Assembly: GCA_017652345.1 (NCBI GenBank)
Contig: JAGCBE010000101.1
Span: 1-64,000, forward strand
DNA length: 64,000 bases
Direction of reading: 5' to 3'
Source of the DNA: Methanobrevibacter sp.
GTDB taxonomy: Archaea; Methanobacteriota; Methanobacteria; Methanobacteriales; Methanobacteriaceae
Numbering within the stretch: position 1 is the first letter of the stretch; every line of letters starts with the position of its first letter. The notes beneath the pieces are model-generated. The model was not told the origin of the DNA and did not search any database. It saw only the letters and a list, made by a program, of their open reading frames with translations. Of this stretch, positions 8,430-18,070 are shown piece after piece. The position numbers and the translations under genes were made by a program.

Positions 8430-8669
8430 ATGCACTACACAAAAGAATGAACTATTGAAGTAAGGGAAGATATTTTCAAGCAGATTAGAACTGAGAACGA
8501 CTTACTTGCTCAAGAGAATGTAGAGCTCAGAAATAAACTAGAGCTCACAATTAGATTATGTGCTGCTTGGGAGAAGGCCGCCACTGAGAATGAAAAATTA
8601 CTTAGAGACGCGGAGGAAAAGATTGAGGAGCTGGAAGAATATAAATGGATGTATGAATGACTTGGTTAA
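8430..8669 (+). CDS. small coiled-coil protein
   Basis: 79 residues, two UGA codons. Leucine and charged heptads run through most of the length (RTENDLLAQENVELRNKLEL). It resembles the small coiled-coil protein at 7574, suggesting two related genes flanking the RNA cluster. Starts 23 bases after tRNA-Cys. Confidence 0.65.
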
Positions 8670-8693
8670 TATTTATATTATTTATCCTTAGGA

Positions 8694-8873
8694 ATGAGTA
8701 AAAACGACATAATAATATTCTTAGTTCTCCTTTCTATTGTTTGATGGGCTTTCGCTAATTGATTTTCAATGGCTGTTAGTACCTTAGAAGAACAGAACGA
8801 TAGGTTATTACAAAGAGTACGAGATATGGAAAAACTAAATAAACAAAAGTGTATAGATTTATTTATCCAGTAA
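8694..8873 (+). CDS. small membrane-anchored coiled-coil protein
   Basis: 59 residues, two UGA codons. One N-terminal membrane helix (residues 4-22, IIIFLVLLSIVGWAFANG) is followed by a charged helical segment. This topology fits an i-spanin-like or other membrane-anchored early protein; neither is established. Its stop codon is the first base triplet of the repeated leader TAATCAGATTTATTTA. Confidence 0.55.
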
Positions 8874-8888
8874 TCAGATTTATTTATT

Positions 8889-9224
8889 ATGTGAATGGCT
8901 ATGAATAAACTTATAAAGTTATTAAAATTGTTTAATGAAACAACAGGGACTAGGCTTGAATATTTTAATACATATAGCAGGTATTGGAATGATGTAGATT
9001 TAAAAAGTAAGTATTCTATATCTCAATTTTTAAGAAAAAGAAATTATAATTGATTTCTTGGATGGTTAGATAGAAATAAGTTTATTGATTACGAAAAAGT
9101 TAGAAAAGAATTCTGAAGTAAACATATTAACCGAATAAATTTTGTATATAATTGGGTTGAATATTACTACACAAAGGAATATGGAGATAGATGAATAAAC
9201 CTCCTAATCTCTTTATTAAAGTAA
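8889..9224 (+). CDS. hypothetical protein
   Basis: 111 residues, four UGA codons, the first at codon 2 (MGMAMNKLIKLLKLFNETTG). Internal ATG codons at 8895 and 8901 are alternative starts. Basic and aromatic, with no recognised motif. Preceded by leader family B (TAATCAGATTTATTTATTATG). Confidence 0.65.
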
Positions 9225-9253
9225 TCAGATTTATTTACTTAATTTAATAACCT

Positions 9254-9502
9254 ATGGGAAAAAAGAAAATTTGAGGGAAACCTACACTTATAACTTGGGG
9301 AGTTGTAAATTATAATCCTTATCAAGTTAAAAATTTAAAAGACACAATGAAAGATTTAACAATAGAACAAGAAGCAATTATGCAGTTAATACAAGAATTA
9401 TATGTTCTTAGAACAACAGTTATATGTTGAAAGACAGTAGAAGAACGAGTTAAAGAAAGCAATACTGTTCCAGAAGATGCAATGATTAAAGAAGAAGACT
9501 AA
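9254..9502 (+). CDS. small hypothetical protein
   Basis: 82 residues, two UGA codons. A short basic N-terminus (MGKKKIGGKPTLITWG) is followed by a helical, acidic C-terminal half. Family B leader precedes the ATG. No family recognised. Confidence 0.65.
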
Positions 9503-9525
9503 TCAGACTTTTATATTATTTACCT

Positions 9526-9972
9526 ATGGAAATGACATATAAGAACAAAGAAGCTGTGATAAGATGGAGGGAGAATAATAAAGAGAAATATTCTCAAATC
9601 AGAAAAGAATGTTCAAAAAGATATTATCAAAAGAATAAGGAATTACTTAATGAAAAGAGAAATGAATGGGGAAGAAACAGAACTGAGAGAATAAAAGAAC
9701 TAGAAGAAGAAAACAAAAAGCTGAAAGAGAATATAGCTTGGTATGAAAAAGAAGAGGACAGGCTTAGAGAAGAGAATAAAAAGCTGAAAGATAGAATAGA
9801 TGAGTTAGAAAAATGCAATCTCAATCTACAAGAACGGTTAGATAGGAAAGAAGAAGTGAACAAGAAGCTTAGAGAAGAACTAAGTAAGAAAAATATGGAG
9901 ACTTGGTTTGATGAGAAAGCTGAGAATATATATAAGAGCCAAAAGGAGAATATACTAATGGGAGAAATATAG
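9526..9972 (+). CDS. coiled-coil protein with basic YY-repeat N-terminus
   Basis: 148 residues with no UGA codon. Residues 1-55 carry the same basic repeat as the genes at 4040 and 6169 (RWRENNKEKYSQIRKECSKR and RYYQKNKELLNEKRNEWGRN). Residues 56-130 form an uninterrupted coiled coil rich in E, K and L with regular heptads. A DNA-binding, dimerising protein is a fair guess. Ends at UAG, followed 24 bases on by another family B leader. Confidence 0.75.
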   Translation: MEMTYKNKEAVIRWRENNKEKYSQIRKECSKRYYQKNKELLNEKRNEWGRNRTERIKELEEENKKLKENIAWYEKEEDRLREENKKLKDRIDELEKCNLNLQERLDRKEEVNKKLREELSKKNMETWFDEKAENIYKSQKENILMGEI

Positions 9973-10026
9973 AAAGTCGGAAATACCGAATTTGTTAATC
10001 AGATTTATTTTATTTACTTTATACTT

Positions 10027-10401
10027 ATGGAAAACAAATTAGAACAGCTATTGAATAGTTTGATAGAGAAAGGGTGGAAACCACGACAGCATACTAATTT
10101 TGTAAGGTGTAATTATTGTGACACATACTCAGAGTTTTCATTTGAAACAGAGAATGAAAGCTGAATATGAAATCATACATTAAGAGAATTAGTAAGCAAG
10201 GAAAGTAATTTATGGCAATTCGTGTGTAAGAATGGAATGGTAAAGCTTTGATGAAAAGAAAAGAAATGGCTGACACCAGAACGTTTAAGAGTTTTTGATT
10301 GAGAATACCAATACCGACTAATAGAAAGTTCCTTGAAAGATGAGAGTGAACTTGAAGACTTTTTACTTAGTAATATTAAGGTAGATGTGGAAAGCAAGTA
10401 A
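10027..10401 (+). CDS. hypothetical protein with a Cys pair
   Basis: 124 residues, five UGA codons including a tandem pair. RCNYCDTYSEF near residue 28 and a later Cys suggest a possible zinc site. The rest is basic with no recognised domain. Family B leader upstream. The next tiny gene overlaps its end. Confidence 0.65.
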
Positions 10402-10486
10402 AGAAACAGAGGAACGAGTAAATCAGATTATTTGGTATGATAATATGATTATAAGAAGGTGGTTTCCTGATTTATTCAAAGACTAA
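10385..10486 (+). CDS. tiny hypothetical protein
   Basis: 33 residues (MWKASKETEERVNQIIWYDN...), overlapping the previous gene by 17 bases and filling the gap to the next leader. It ends exactly in the TAATCAGACTT leader motif like its neighbours, which argues that it is a real gene despite its size. Confidence 0.4.
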   Translation: MWKASKETEERVNQIIWYDNMIIRRWFPDLFKD

Positions 10487-10509
10487 TCAGACTTTTATAT
10501 TATTTACCT

Positions 10510-10887
10510 ATGGAGAGAATGAAACGATTTAAACCATTTACTCCTAGTTACAATAAAAAATATAAATGGACTAGCTTTCGAGAGCGCAGGATGAATGAAT
10601 TAGCAGAAATAAACTGAGAGAATGTAAGCTTAAAAGAAAAATATTGAAGAATGGATTTCCATTTCTATGAGGTGGTTAGCGACATTCTATATGAAACTAT
10701 GGAAGACTATGAAGCTATTAGCGAAGAAAGCTGTATGTATTGCAATAGACATTGTAAACAATATTGGACGCACGAAGACAGTTGGGCTGTCCATCTATGT
10801 TTCTCTTGTTTAATAGGGGACAAAGTTACGATTTTACTTGAGAGAATTATCACACGATGGAGGAAGAGAAACGACAAAAGCGATTAA
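10510..10887 (+). CDS. putative zinc-binding protein
   Basis: 125 residues, two UGA codons. The C-terminal part holds CMYCNRHC and, after about 20 residues, HLCFSCL, which could bind one zinc ion through two CxxC pairs. The N-terminus is strongly basic. Preceded by the family B leader. A nucleic-acid-binding zinc protein is likely from this pattern, but no family is recognised. Confidence 0.65.
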
Positions 10888-11039
10888 TATACCTCGTTTA
10901 CATCTGCATAGGGGAAATTATAATCTTCTGTGCGCGAGTATATCTAGAAATAGAATATTGAAAATGAACAGCACAGTTACCAAATGATGTATATATTAGG
11001 TCTGAACTATTGAATACTTGAAACAGTATCAATAAATAA
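10857..11039 (+). CDS. small membrane protein
   Basis: 60 residues, overlapping the previous gene by 31 bases in another frame. A basic N-terminus (MEEEKRQKRLIYLVYICIGE) leads into one hydrophobic helix, then a polar tail with three UGA codons. Single-pass, N-in topology is likely. No function recognised. Confidence 0.55.
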
Positions 11040-11041
11040 AA

Positions 11042-11062
11042 AATTGACCCTGAATTGACCCT
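11042..11062 (+). repeat. short tandem repeat in a leader
   Basis: ATTGACCCTGA is followed at once by ATTGACCCTG, two tandem copies of a 10-11 base unit just upstream of the gene at 11090. It could be an operator, or a replication slip. No other copy was seen. Confidence 0.55.
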
Positions 11063-11089
11063 GTTTATATGTTTAACCAGTTGGGAATT

Positions 11090-11416
11090 ATGGAAGAAAA
11101 GAAAGACATTCAAAAATTAAAAGACCTACTCATTGAATATCATTGAGAATGAGTATATGGAATAATGGAACCAGAACATTGAATATATTTAAAAGAGGCC
11201 ATGAAAGCTAGAGCACCATATATAATCTCTAGAAAATATTGATTTATTAAATGGTTAATAAAAAATCGCAAGATAGACCGAGACAAGTTTGACGAAAGAC
11301 GAGATGAATACAATAAAGATTTACGAATTGTGTGAGTAGATGATTATGAATTGTTATTAATGTTATTAACCATCCAAACAGAGCCTATAGATTTTTTATC
11401 TTCTATATTAAAATAA
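11090..11416 (+). CDS. hypothetical protein
   Basis: 108 residues, five UGA codons, mostly helical and charged (MEEKKDIQKLKDLLIEYHGE). An in-frame ATG at 11069 would add seven residues; the shorter form is chosen because the longer one would begin beside the tandem repeat. The next gene starts 2 bases after the stop. Confidence 0.65.
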
Positions 11417-11417
11417 G

Positions 11418-11687
11418 ATGACAGAAAAGATTGACATAGAAAATAGCTGACCAGAAATATGGTGAATAGAAGAAATATTCTGGTATGACGGTATCGCTTA
11501 TTATGAGAATAAGAATACTTGACAACGCTATTCTCGTGCGGGGTATCCTATTGCAAATGATGAAATGTGTTTACACTGAGATGTTTGTAAAGTAGAAAAA
11601 ATACAGGATTGACCTGGGGAATATAACTATCATTGGAAGATTTTATCTCGTAGACCCGATGAAGATGAGTGAGGAGGAGATAGTTAA
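11418..11687 (+). CDS. small hypothetical protein
   Basis: 89 residues, seven UGA codons, acidic and Trp/Tyr-rich, with two Cys residues (ending RRPDEDEGGGDS). It overlaps the next gene by 23 bases. No family recognised. Confidence 0.65.
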
Positions 11688-11847
11688 ATTATTCTTTGAA
11701 TTTCTTAACCATATGGATAAGCTAACAGATGTTATTGAAAGTATGGCTAGGAAAATGGAAGAAATGGATAAGCGTATAGAGGCTTTAGAACGTAAACAAC
11801 GTAGAAAAAATGAAGATGACGAGGGATGAATGTTTCGAGTACCTTAG
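11665..11847 (+). CDS. small coiled-coil protein
   Basis: 60 residues, one UGA codon. MSEEEIVKLFFEFLNHMDKL opens a helix with Met/Leu heptads to about residue 45. Both ends overlap neighbours (23 and 38 bases), a sign of tight translational coupling. Function unknown. Confidence 0.6.
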
Positions 11848-12028
11848 TAAAGCTAAGACTTGGAAAGAATATAGCGAGAGGTATACATTCTTAGCTAAGA
11901 ATGTGCCTACTGAATTAAAGAAAGCTTGAAGCTGGGCACAGATAGAAAGTTTCCCACATTTAATGTGGCAACTTATGGTTTGCTACAAAGGTTTGTGGCG
12001 ATGGGGCGAGCGTTGATTTATAAATTAA
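11810..12028 (+). CDS. small hypothetical protein
   Basis: 72 residues, two UGA codons, starting within the preceding gene. Rich in Tyr, Trp and basic residues (MKMTRDECFEYLSKAKTWKE). No family recognised. Ends TAATG, but the following ATG AAG TAA is not a gene; the next true start is 12038. Confidence 0.6.
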
Positions 12029-12037
12029 TGAAGTAAA

Positions 12038-12523
12038 ATGAAATATCCAGCTATGGAAAGAAAATATATGTGAAGGAAATTAATAATAAGGGTACGGTAT
12101 GAACAGCCTAGTATGAAATGTAGGGTAACTTATGGACTAAGCTCTATTGATTTGCCTAGACATTTAGACGAAGTATGGGGGTGGCTTAGATGAATCACAG
12201 ATGTAGACTGAAGCGAAAGGCGATACGGAATAATAAAGAAAGAAGTAAACGATATGCTGAGAGAATACTATTTAAATTATAATTGTTCAGGTAATCTAAT
12301 ATGACAGGATGGGATAATGGCAGAACAATTTGATTTTCCAGACGCTCCTATAATTAATACTTACGCAGTTCAGAATGGACAGGTTCATATTATGACATGA
12401 GCCACTCCTACTTATGTAGATAGATACTCTCCCTATATAGAATATTTAACATCAGAAGATTATGAAGAAAAGAGAAGTAGAGGAGAGTTGGAAAGTTGAT
12501 GTATTTATTGTGTTTTAAATTAA
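12038..12523 (+). CDS. hypothetical protein
   Basis: 161 residues, six UGA codons. Mixed alpha/beta, with Arg-rich N-terminus (MKYPAMERKYMGRKLIIRVR) and a closing CIYC motif. No family recognised. Followed by an AT-only leader (TAATAATTATATAATTATG) and the tail-anchored protein at 12537. Confidence 0.65.
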
Positions 12524-12536
12524 TAATTATATAATT

Positions 12537-12986
12537 ATGAAAGTAGTAACAACGACACCTACAGAAAATGTAAAAGTTGAAAACATTTTCTGAGAACCTT
12601 ATGAGGTTACGTTTGTCCCTTCTATGCAAGAGGAAGAAGAATGTCCTTTTGAAGATGAGATTAACACATTACAAGATGCTGTCATCTGATTAGCAGAGGA
12701 TATAATGGACCACGAAGATGCGTTACATATGCTCTGAGAGAAGATTCAATCTGTAGAAGATAACCAAGTCCAGGATGCTGAGAACTTATCAGATGTAATA
12801 GATATTATAGGGTGCTTACAAGAGACAAATAAGTTGACGCTTGATATTATTATTAAACAGAATGAAACGATTGGTCTTTTAAGTAACAAAGTTAATAAAT
12901 TGTATAATGGTATCATATTTCTTGTAATATGGTCTCTTGTTCTAACAATTTTAACTACCATTATTTCGTTAAATGTATTCTTCTAA
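12537..12986 (+). CDS. tail-anchored coiled-coil membrane protein
   Basis: 149 residues, three UGA codons. An acidic N-terminal part and a long coiled coil (residues 45-125) are followed by a C-terminal membrane helix (about 127-148, GIIFLVIWSLVLTILTTIIS). A C-tail-anchored cytoplasmic coiled coil at this site, ahead of the endolysin, could be a spanin or membrane-organising protein. This is inferred from topology only. Confidence 0.65.
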
Positions 12987-13200
12987 TCACATTAGTATGG
13001 GGTTTGGCTGTTGTCACTGCCCATATTGTCGTCACGTATGGAAAGATAAATATGGAAAGCGGAGGACGAACAAGAAGTCTTCCTATTATGGAAGCCTCCG
13101 TCCATATCAGTATAAAAAAATTATCAAAAAACTTAGACAACATAAACACGAAGAAGAGCTACCTAATAGGCTTTTCAACATTTTAGAATATACAGACTAA
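12973..13200 (+). CDS. small zinc-finger-like basic protein
   Basis: 75 residues with no UGA codon, overlapping the previous gene by 14 bases. CCHCPYCRHVW near residue 13 offers a CxxC pair with nearby His. The rest is strongly basic (KDKYGKRRTNKKSSYYGS). ATG 12997 is an alternative start. The pattern recalls the DNA-binding accessory domains of phage endonucleases. A competing frame at 12929 is judged a shadow. Confidence 0.55.
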   Translation: MYSSNHISMGFGCCHCPYCRHVWKDKYGKRRTNKKSSYYGSLRPYQYKKIIKKLRQHKHEEELPNRLFNILEYTD

Positions 13201-13201
13201 A

Positions 13202-13708
13202 ATGTGGAAAAAAATAAAATGAATAGTGTGATACGAAGTTAATGAGAGCGGAGAAATTAGAAATAAAAAGACTTGATTAATTAGAAAGACTTTTATAAAC
13301 TCTGATTGATATAAAACAATTGATATATGGTGAAATTTTTATAAAGTACATAGATTGGTTGCCGAGGCATTCATCCCTAATCCACATAAATATAAAGAGG
13401 TTAATCATATTAATAGCGATAAAACAGATGCGAGAGTAGAAAATTTAGAACGAGTGACACCAAGTCAAAATATATTACACTCTCGGAAATCTTGATTTCG
13501 TAAATATAAGAACGAAGATAAAAGAAAAGCTGTTGTTTGATTTGACAAAGATTGAAAGAAAATATATGAATTTGCCTCACTAGCCGAGGCGGCTAGAGTG
13601 CTGTGATTAAGCAGATGAGATATCGGTAATGTATGTCGCGGTGTATGAAAGACGCATTGATGAATCATTCGAAAATTCGCCAATGATACCTGAAATTCTA
13701 CAGACTAG
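13202..13708 (+). CDS. HNH homing endonuclease with NUMOD domains
   Basis: 168 residues with about 15 UGA codons. The order is NUMOD4-like (WKKIKGIVGYEVNESGEIRN), then an HNH_3 domain (VHRLVAEAFIPNPHKYKEVN, HINSDKTDARVENLERVT), then NUMOD1 (DKDGKKIYEFASLAEAARVL, ending GIIRKFA). Conserved Gly positions such as SDGYKTID and KDGKKIYEF are UGA. This is the classical free-standing SegF/I-Tev-neighbour type of phage homing enzyme, complete by length. It starts 2 bases after the previous stop and precedes the late promoter of the endolysin gene. Confidence 0.92.
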
Positions 13709-13751
13709 GTTATAAAAAATATGCTAGAAAATATAATCTATTTATAAAGAG
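13709..13751 (+). promoter_or_regulatory. late-type promoter for the endolysin
   Basis: The -10 box TATAAT lies at 13732-13737 inside ATATAATCTATTTATAAAGA. It matches the two - strand promoters at 26604 and 52614 over about 40 bases (TTATA, A-rich spacer, CCTA/GCTA, then TATAATCTATNTATANAGA). A hairpin AGAG/CTCT follows at about 13749-13774. It would separate late endolysin expression from the early cluster. Confidence 0.7.
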
Positions 13752-13813
13752 GTATAGTCTGCAGCTTCTCTATAGAAATATAGGTTGCGAAGATTTATAT
13801 TCTAATCCATTAT

Positions 13814-14407
13814 ATGAAACGATTAAAAATTCTCCTCGCAGTGCTAACTATTTGCTTAGTATTCATGCTAGGTTTTAATGCTGGTCACGGTGAGGAAATA
13901 GCAACTGAACCGTTAATTCAGCCTGTTGTCGAAACGGGTACTGTAGCTACTTGAGACATTAAAGTGAATACTTGAGTTGTCGACACTTGAGTAATGTATA
14001 CTCGAGAAGATACAGAAAAAGAAATGGCGGAGAAATTAAATTCACTAATTGGGGATTACAATATTAGCTATACAATAGTCCATGAGTGTTCAATTCAGAC
14101 ATCGGACTATAAGCTATGTATTAAAAATGTACTTGGAGTTGCAAATGCAGAATCAGGTATGTTTAAAGCAGGAATGAAGCCAAGTAATAATTGATTTGGC
14201 TGGATGTACAAATGAAAGAAAAGAAAATTCTCAAGCGTTGAAGAATCCATTAAATTGTGGGTTGCAATGTACGTCAGAAATGGTCGGGGAAAAAGAGTCA
14301 CTTGACAAGACTGGCTCAACTGAAAATACTGTACTAGTAGCTGTAGTAATTGGACAAGGGCCTATAATTCAGCTGTTAGTAAAGTAGAAAAACTTGGGCT
14401 CTGGTAG
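13814..14407 (+). CDS. exported endolysin, lysozyme/lytic-transglycosylase-like
   Basis: 197 residues. Residues 1-24 form a signal or signal-anchor (MKRLKILLAVLTICLVFMLG). A Thr/Gly/Val linker with three UGA codons follows. The catalytic-type domain starts near residue 95: VANAESGMFKAGMKPSNNGF carries the Glu-Ser pair of lysozyme-like transglycosylases, and GKKRKFSSVEESIKLWVAMY resembles the glucosaminidase/LT substrate-cleft helix. It probably cleaves peptidoglycan after export. It is the only lysis gene on the + strand and has its own late promoter. Confidence 0.75.
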
Positions 14408-14514
14408 TTCAAGTGATTGACTATACCTCTTTATAAAAAAGACTTGAAATTAATATACACAACATTACTAATAAATTGTAGTTGTAATTATTTAGCAAAA
14501 ACAAAAACAAAAAA
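14408..14514 (+). other. intergenic leader
   Basis: AT-rich, no gene. Ends in the A-rich leader family C (AAAAACAAAAACAAAAAA before the ATG at 14515). TTGAAA and AT-rich boxes are present but I cannot call a promoter. Confidence 0.4.
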
Positions 14515-14706
14515 ATGCACGTTTACCCCAGTATTCTCCTTCAAATAGGAGACTTGGTAGAAAGTCCCAATGGGAACGGTATGCGGTACGTAGCAGATGT
14601 TATAGAATGAATTCCTATACTCTGTGATGGTACTCATATATTTTGTCCCCGTTGGGGCTTTTACTTTAGACAAGATTATGGAGCTTTTGTTCCTATTTTG
14701 GAATAA
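14515..14706 (+). CDS. small hypothetical protein
   Basis: 63 residues, one UGA codon. Starts MHVYPSILLQIGDLVESPNG and looks like a small beta-rich fold. First of the genes with the A-rich leader family C. No family recognised. Confidence 0.65.
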
Positions 14707-14712
14707 ACAAAA

Positions 14713-14796
14713 ATGTGAGCCTGAGTGCCCACATATTGCTCTTTATGTTTACCCCAACAAAACACAAAGTCGGTTGCATCCTTGAGAGTGTGTTAG
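14713..14796 (+). CDS. tiny Cys-containing peptide
   Basis: 27 residues (MGAGVPTYCSLCLPQQ...), with a CSLC pair. Its ATG follows TAAACAAAAATG, the family C leader, 6 bases after the previous stop. Short, so only moderately supported. The stretch 14797-14898 holds only a 14-codon frame at 14848 and nothing else I can support. Confidence 0.4.
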
Positions 14797-14898
14797 TTGT
14801 ATAGAAAATTAGAAAAGTCAACTAACGAAAATAACGATGCGGGGTAGATGATAGTGATTTATGTTCCTAAGTCAAGAGGAATTTTTAAATAAAGTTAT

Positions 14899-15186
14899 AT
14901 GATGAAAACTACAGCAAACAAGCGGAAATCTATGACATTTAAAGAAACTAAACAGGGGCTGTACCGTGAAGCTATAGCAAACAAAATGGAATGGACGGAT
15001 GAACTCGACTGAGACTTCTCTACCGAAGTAGAATTTCTTCTCGGTCTAAAGGGCCGATGGCTCCTTTGCCATATGAGGAAAGAATATCCTTACACTATTA
15101 GATTTAGACTTATAGGGGAGAAAGACTACGAGAAGGCTAAACCAGAGAAATTCATCGAGCTTGCAAAAACAAAACTTTTACATTAA
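14899..15186 (+). CDS. hypothetical protein
   Basis: 95 residues, one UGA codon. Basic and helical at the N-terminus, with a possible beta segment near TIRFRLIGEKDYEKAKP. Codons are slightly more GC-rich than in the early small genes. Function unknown. Confidence 0.65.
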
Positions 15187-15199
15187 AACAAAATCAACT

Positions 15200-15484
15200 A
15201 TGGGAATAAATCCATATAAATCAGTGAATGGTTACACCGTAGTTTATAACCACTGAGCCATTAAGATTATTACAAAAGAAAAGATAGACGTTATGGAATG
15301 AGTAGTTTTCCTACCAAAATCTCTCATTCAGTTTATCTTAGAACAAGATTTACCATCACCCTTAAAGGCTTCTGTGCTGTCACTTAATGAAGAGGTTTGA
15401 TGTAATATCGATGCTGTATGTTTTTCTCCTGATGAGAAAAGAGGGTTCTTGACTCTGAAGAATCTATATTATATAACTAAATAA
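15200..15484 (+). CDS. hypothetical protein
   Basis: 94 residues, three UGA codons. Begins MGINPYKSVNGYTVVYNHGA, mixed alpha/beta. Preceded by AAAACAAAATCAACTATG. Lies directly upstream of the SSB-like gene and may be expressed with it. No family recognised. Confidence 0.65.
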
Positions 15485-15571
15485 AAATTTCCTCTTGACA
15501 CGGGAAAATAAATCCTTATAAAAGGGTCAACCTATTAGAAAGGTTACCTTTATTTATTATCATATTATAAG

Positions 15572-16249
15572 ATGCCAATTTATTGACAACAAACTAATGT
15601 GGACAATGCGCCACGTCACCCATCTCTTTCATGGGCTAATTGGAAGAGTGACAAATTTTCTGCTTGGAATAGAGATAAACAAGTAGAAGAAGAAATTACA
15701 TTACCTGAGAGCTTTATTATTGTAGCAGAATGATGGAGTGTAAAAGGTTATCTTTGAGACAAAGGTTGAGTATGGAGTAATGAAGTATACTCATTTGCTA
15801 AAGAGCCTTTAACTATTAGAAGTAACTCTGGAGAAATTCTTTACGAAGGATTATGGAGTGAAATAAAAGACAAAGTTAAATCTGTTGGTTTAAAGCTTAC
15901 TAAAAATGTACACTATGTAGACCCTAATAAAACAGATGAACTTAGAACATTCTGTATCAAATGAGCTTGACTTAAAGCTTGGTTAGAAACTTTTGCAGAC
16001 GACAATAGATTCGCTGCGGGTAGCCATTTAATTTGCTTCAAAGAGGTAAAGAATGGTAAAACTTGAAGTATTAAATATACATACCCTGTATTCAGCATCT
16101 GCGACCCATTAACTCAAGAGCAGAAGAACATACAACAAGGATGGTGAGCTAAGCTAGCTGCATATCAAGAGAAGGTAAATGTAACAGCTGATGAGATTAA
16201 GAACGAAAAGGCGGCTAAAGAAGATGCTGACGATTGATTGCCGTTCTAA
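15572..16249 (+). CDS. single-stranded DNA-binding protein-like
   Basis: 225 residues, eleven UGA codons. The body is beta-rich (ESFIIVAEGWSVKGYLGDKG, later LICFKEVKNGKTGSIKYTYP) and the protein ends in an acidic tail with a terminal aromatic, EDADDGLPF. That ending is the hallmark of SSB proteins, which recruit replication and repair partners. It heads a block of recombination and repair genes. The OB fold itself is not proven from sequence alone, so the call rests on tail, size and context. Confidence 0.65.
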
Positions 16250-16272
16250 TTTACTAGTTATGACCTACTATT

Positions 16273-17022
16273 ATGCTTTATTATCAATTTGCTCCCCTTA
16301 AGGAGAACTATAAAACTATCATAGTTTCTGTGACAGAGATAGAGAAGGCGCTCGTGCCAACTCCATCTTTTGTAACAGAATTAGAACCAAAGAAAAAGGC
16401 TAATACTTATTGGGTTTGAAACTTAGTAGAGAATATTATTTTTGCTAGAATAAACCAATGAGTTGAGGCTGCTCAACATCAAATAGAATTAGCAAGGAGT
16501 ATGATGAACCCCGAGAGAATGAGATATTATTCTAGTAGTTGAGTGGAAGATAAGCAATTCAGGCGACTGTATGATTGACTGGAGCAGTTGATTCCATTAG
16601 CAGAGCAATATGAAGCTATTGGTTTATATGATATTAGAAACTTAAGAAGTGCTGTTGAGGTGGACTTTAGTGGGTATAAAATAATTCTAACGTGAGAAAT
16701 AGATTGGGGAATAGATTGAGAAATGTTATTTGATTGTAAAACTGCCAAGAAGAAATGGGATGAAAATGAGAAACGAAATGAAGGATGTTTTCAATGAAGA
16801 TTTTATCCTTGGTTTCAATTCTTGCAACACCCAGAAATGGAAAGAATAGCGTTTAGTTATTTAGTATTTACAAAACAAAAAACTATTCAGCACCAAAATA
16901 TTACTCACATAATTACTAGAGAAGAAGCAGAGCAGTTTGTAAAAGACAAGCTTTATGATTATCTTCTCTGAGTGCATAACGGAGAAATCGAAACTACTGA
17001 ATGAAGTTTAGATAGAATGTAG
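16273..17022 (+). CDS. PD-(D/E)XK nuclease, RecB/Cas4-type
   Basis: 249 residues. The active-site block is GYKIILTGEIDWGIDGEMLF followed by DCKTAKK: G-E-I-D, then D-x-K-T, as in RecB- and Cas4-type exonucleases. A downstream Gln/Tyr helix (GRFYPWFQFLQHPEMERIAF) matches the QhxxY motif region. UGA supplies the Gly of LTGEID and IDGEM. ATG 16260 leads to a stop after 14 codons, so 16273 is used. With SSB and RusA it suggests a phage recombination pathway. Confidence 0.85.
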
Positions 17023-17023
17023 T

Positions 17024-17485
17024 ATGAATAAAGATAGTCAACGTTGAGCTGCAACAGAGCTCATAGAACTTATAGCTAATCTAATTGCTAGTTATTCACA
17101 TCATAGTGAGTTGTATAATTCTCTACAATCTGAACTAGCTCACCCAGATTTATTCACTGAGTGACAGATGGAACAGATGCGGGAAGATAGCCAACGACAC
17201 TATGACAAGATGACTAGCCTCTTGGAGGAGAGAAGATTGGCAATGAGACAATTAAAAAAAGAGGCTGTAGAGTGTGATGACCACATGCGATGTTTGGTTA
17301 AACATTCTATAGCCTCTTATCAATTTAGCCAAGAAGTTTTAAATACTAATATGAATGATTTAGATTATATTCACTTGGCTGAAACTGCTTACCAATATAT
17401 GTACGAATGTGTAAGCAAATTCCTTTGAGTAACTCTAGTAACTTGTGCTAGATGCTTGGAGGATGAACTTAGTTTAAACAAATAA
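17024..17485 (+). CDS. hypothetical helical protein
   Basis: 153 residues, three UGA codons. Mostly helical with a central coiled coil (MEQMREDSQRHYDKMTSLLE) and three Cys residues late in the sequence. Starts 1 base after the nuclease stop. Could be a partner of the nuclease, but there is no motif to support that. Confidence 0.65.
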
Positions 17486-17494
17486 AAACAAAAA

Positions 17495-18070
17495 ATGACA
17501 CAAGAGAATATCTATGAAAAGGTATTGGGCTTGTATAAAAAGGATATAGAGCAATGAAGAATATTCCTGTATGAGAATATGGCTCTATTAATGAGGAAAA
17601 ATCCTTTGCTACGTCACAAGAACTATACCTATACGAAAGATGATATTCTTTCAGAAAGCTTCTTAATAGCCGACAATATCGTCCTTAGGGAAGATATTGC
17701 AGACGAAAAAAAGATTAGTAAACTATGGTATTTGTTTAACAGATGAGGCTGATATCTATATAATAAACTGAACCAATATGGCGCAGAGAGCTACACTATA
17801 GATGATATTAGAGATAGTGAACATTGGAGTTATGATATGGATATTGATATGCTACAGTATGTATTAGTAGCAAATAATGTGATTAGTCCATTAGAAGCTA
17901 AAGTATTGCAATACCTATGAGAAGGTAGGGGCAAATATGAAATAGCTAGACTAATGAAAACTACATACTATAATGTTAGAGATATCGTAGATAATATAGC
18001 AGTAAAAATAAAAAAATTTATTGAAGAAAACGATTTAGAGGATGCAGACAACATCGAAAGCGACACGTAA
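17495..18070 (+). CDS. sigma-factor-like transcription regulator
   Basis: 191 residues, four UGA codons. The C-terminal third (VISPLEAKVLQYLGEGRGKY then EIARLMKTTYYNVRDIV) has the spacing of sigma-70 region 4 with its helix-turn-helix. The N-terminal part (YTYTKDDILSESFLIADNIV) resembles region 2 of ECF-type factors. It may direct host RNA polymerase to the AT-rich late promoters at 13709, 26604 and 52614; this link is inference. Overlaps the next gene by 29 bases. Confidence 0.65.

Noticed and set aside
12929..13186. 85-codon frame overlapping the zinc-finger-like gene.
   Set aside because: Starts inside the membrane helix of the preceding gene and lacks motifs; the frame at 12973 has CxxC pairs and fits the gene spacing.
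13698..13775. CAGACTA near 13700 and TAGTCTG near 13758 pair perfectly and resemble the P7 helix of a group I intron next to an HNH gene.
   Set aside because: No P3-P6 core was found upstream, the flanking genes are complete on both sides, and the intervening sequence matches the late promoter family, which explains it better.
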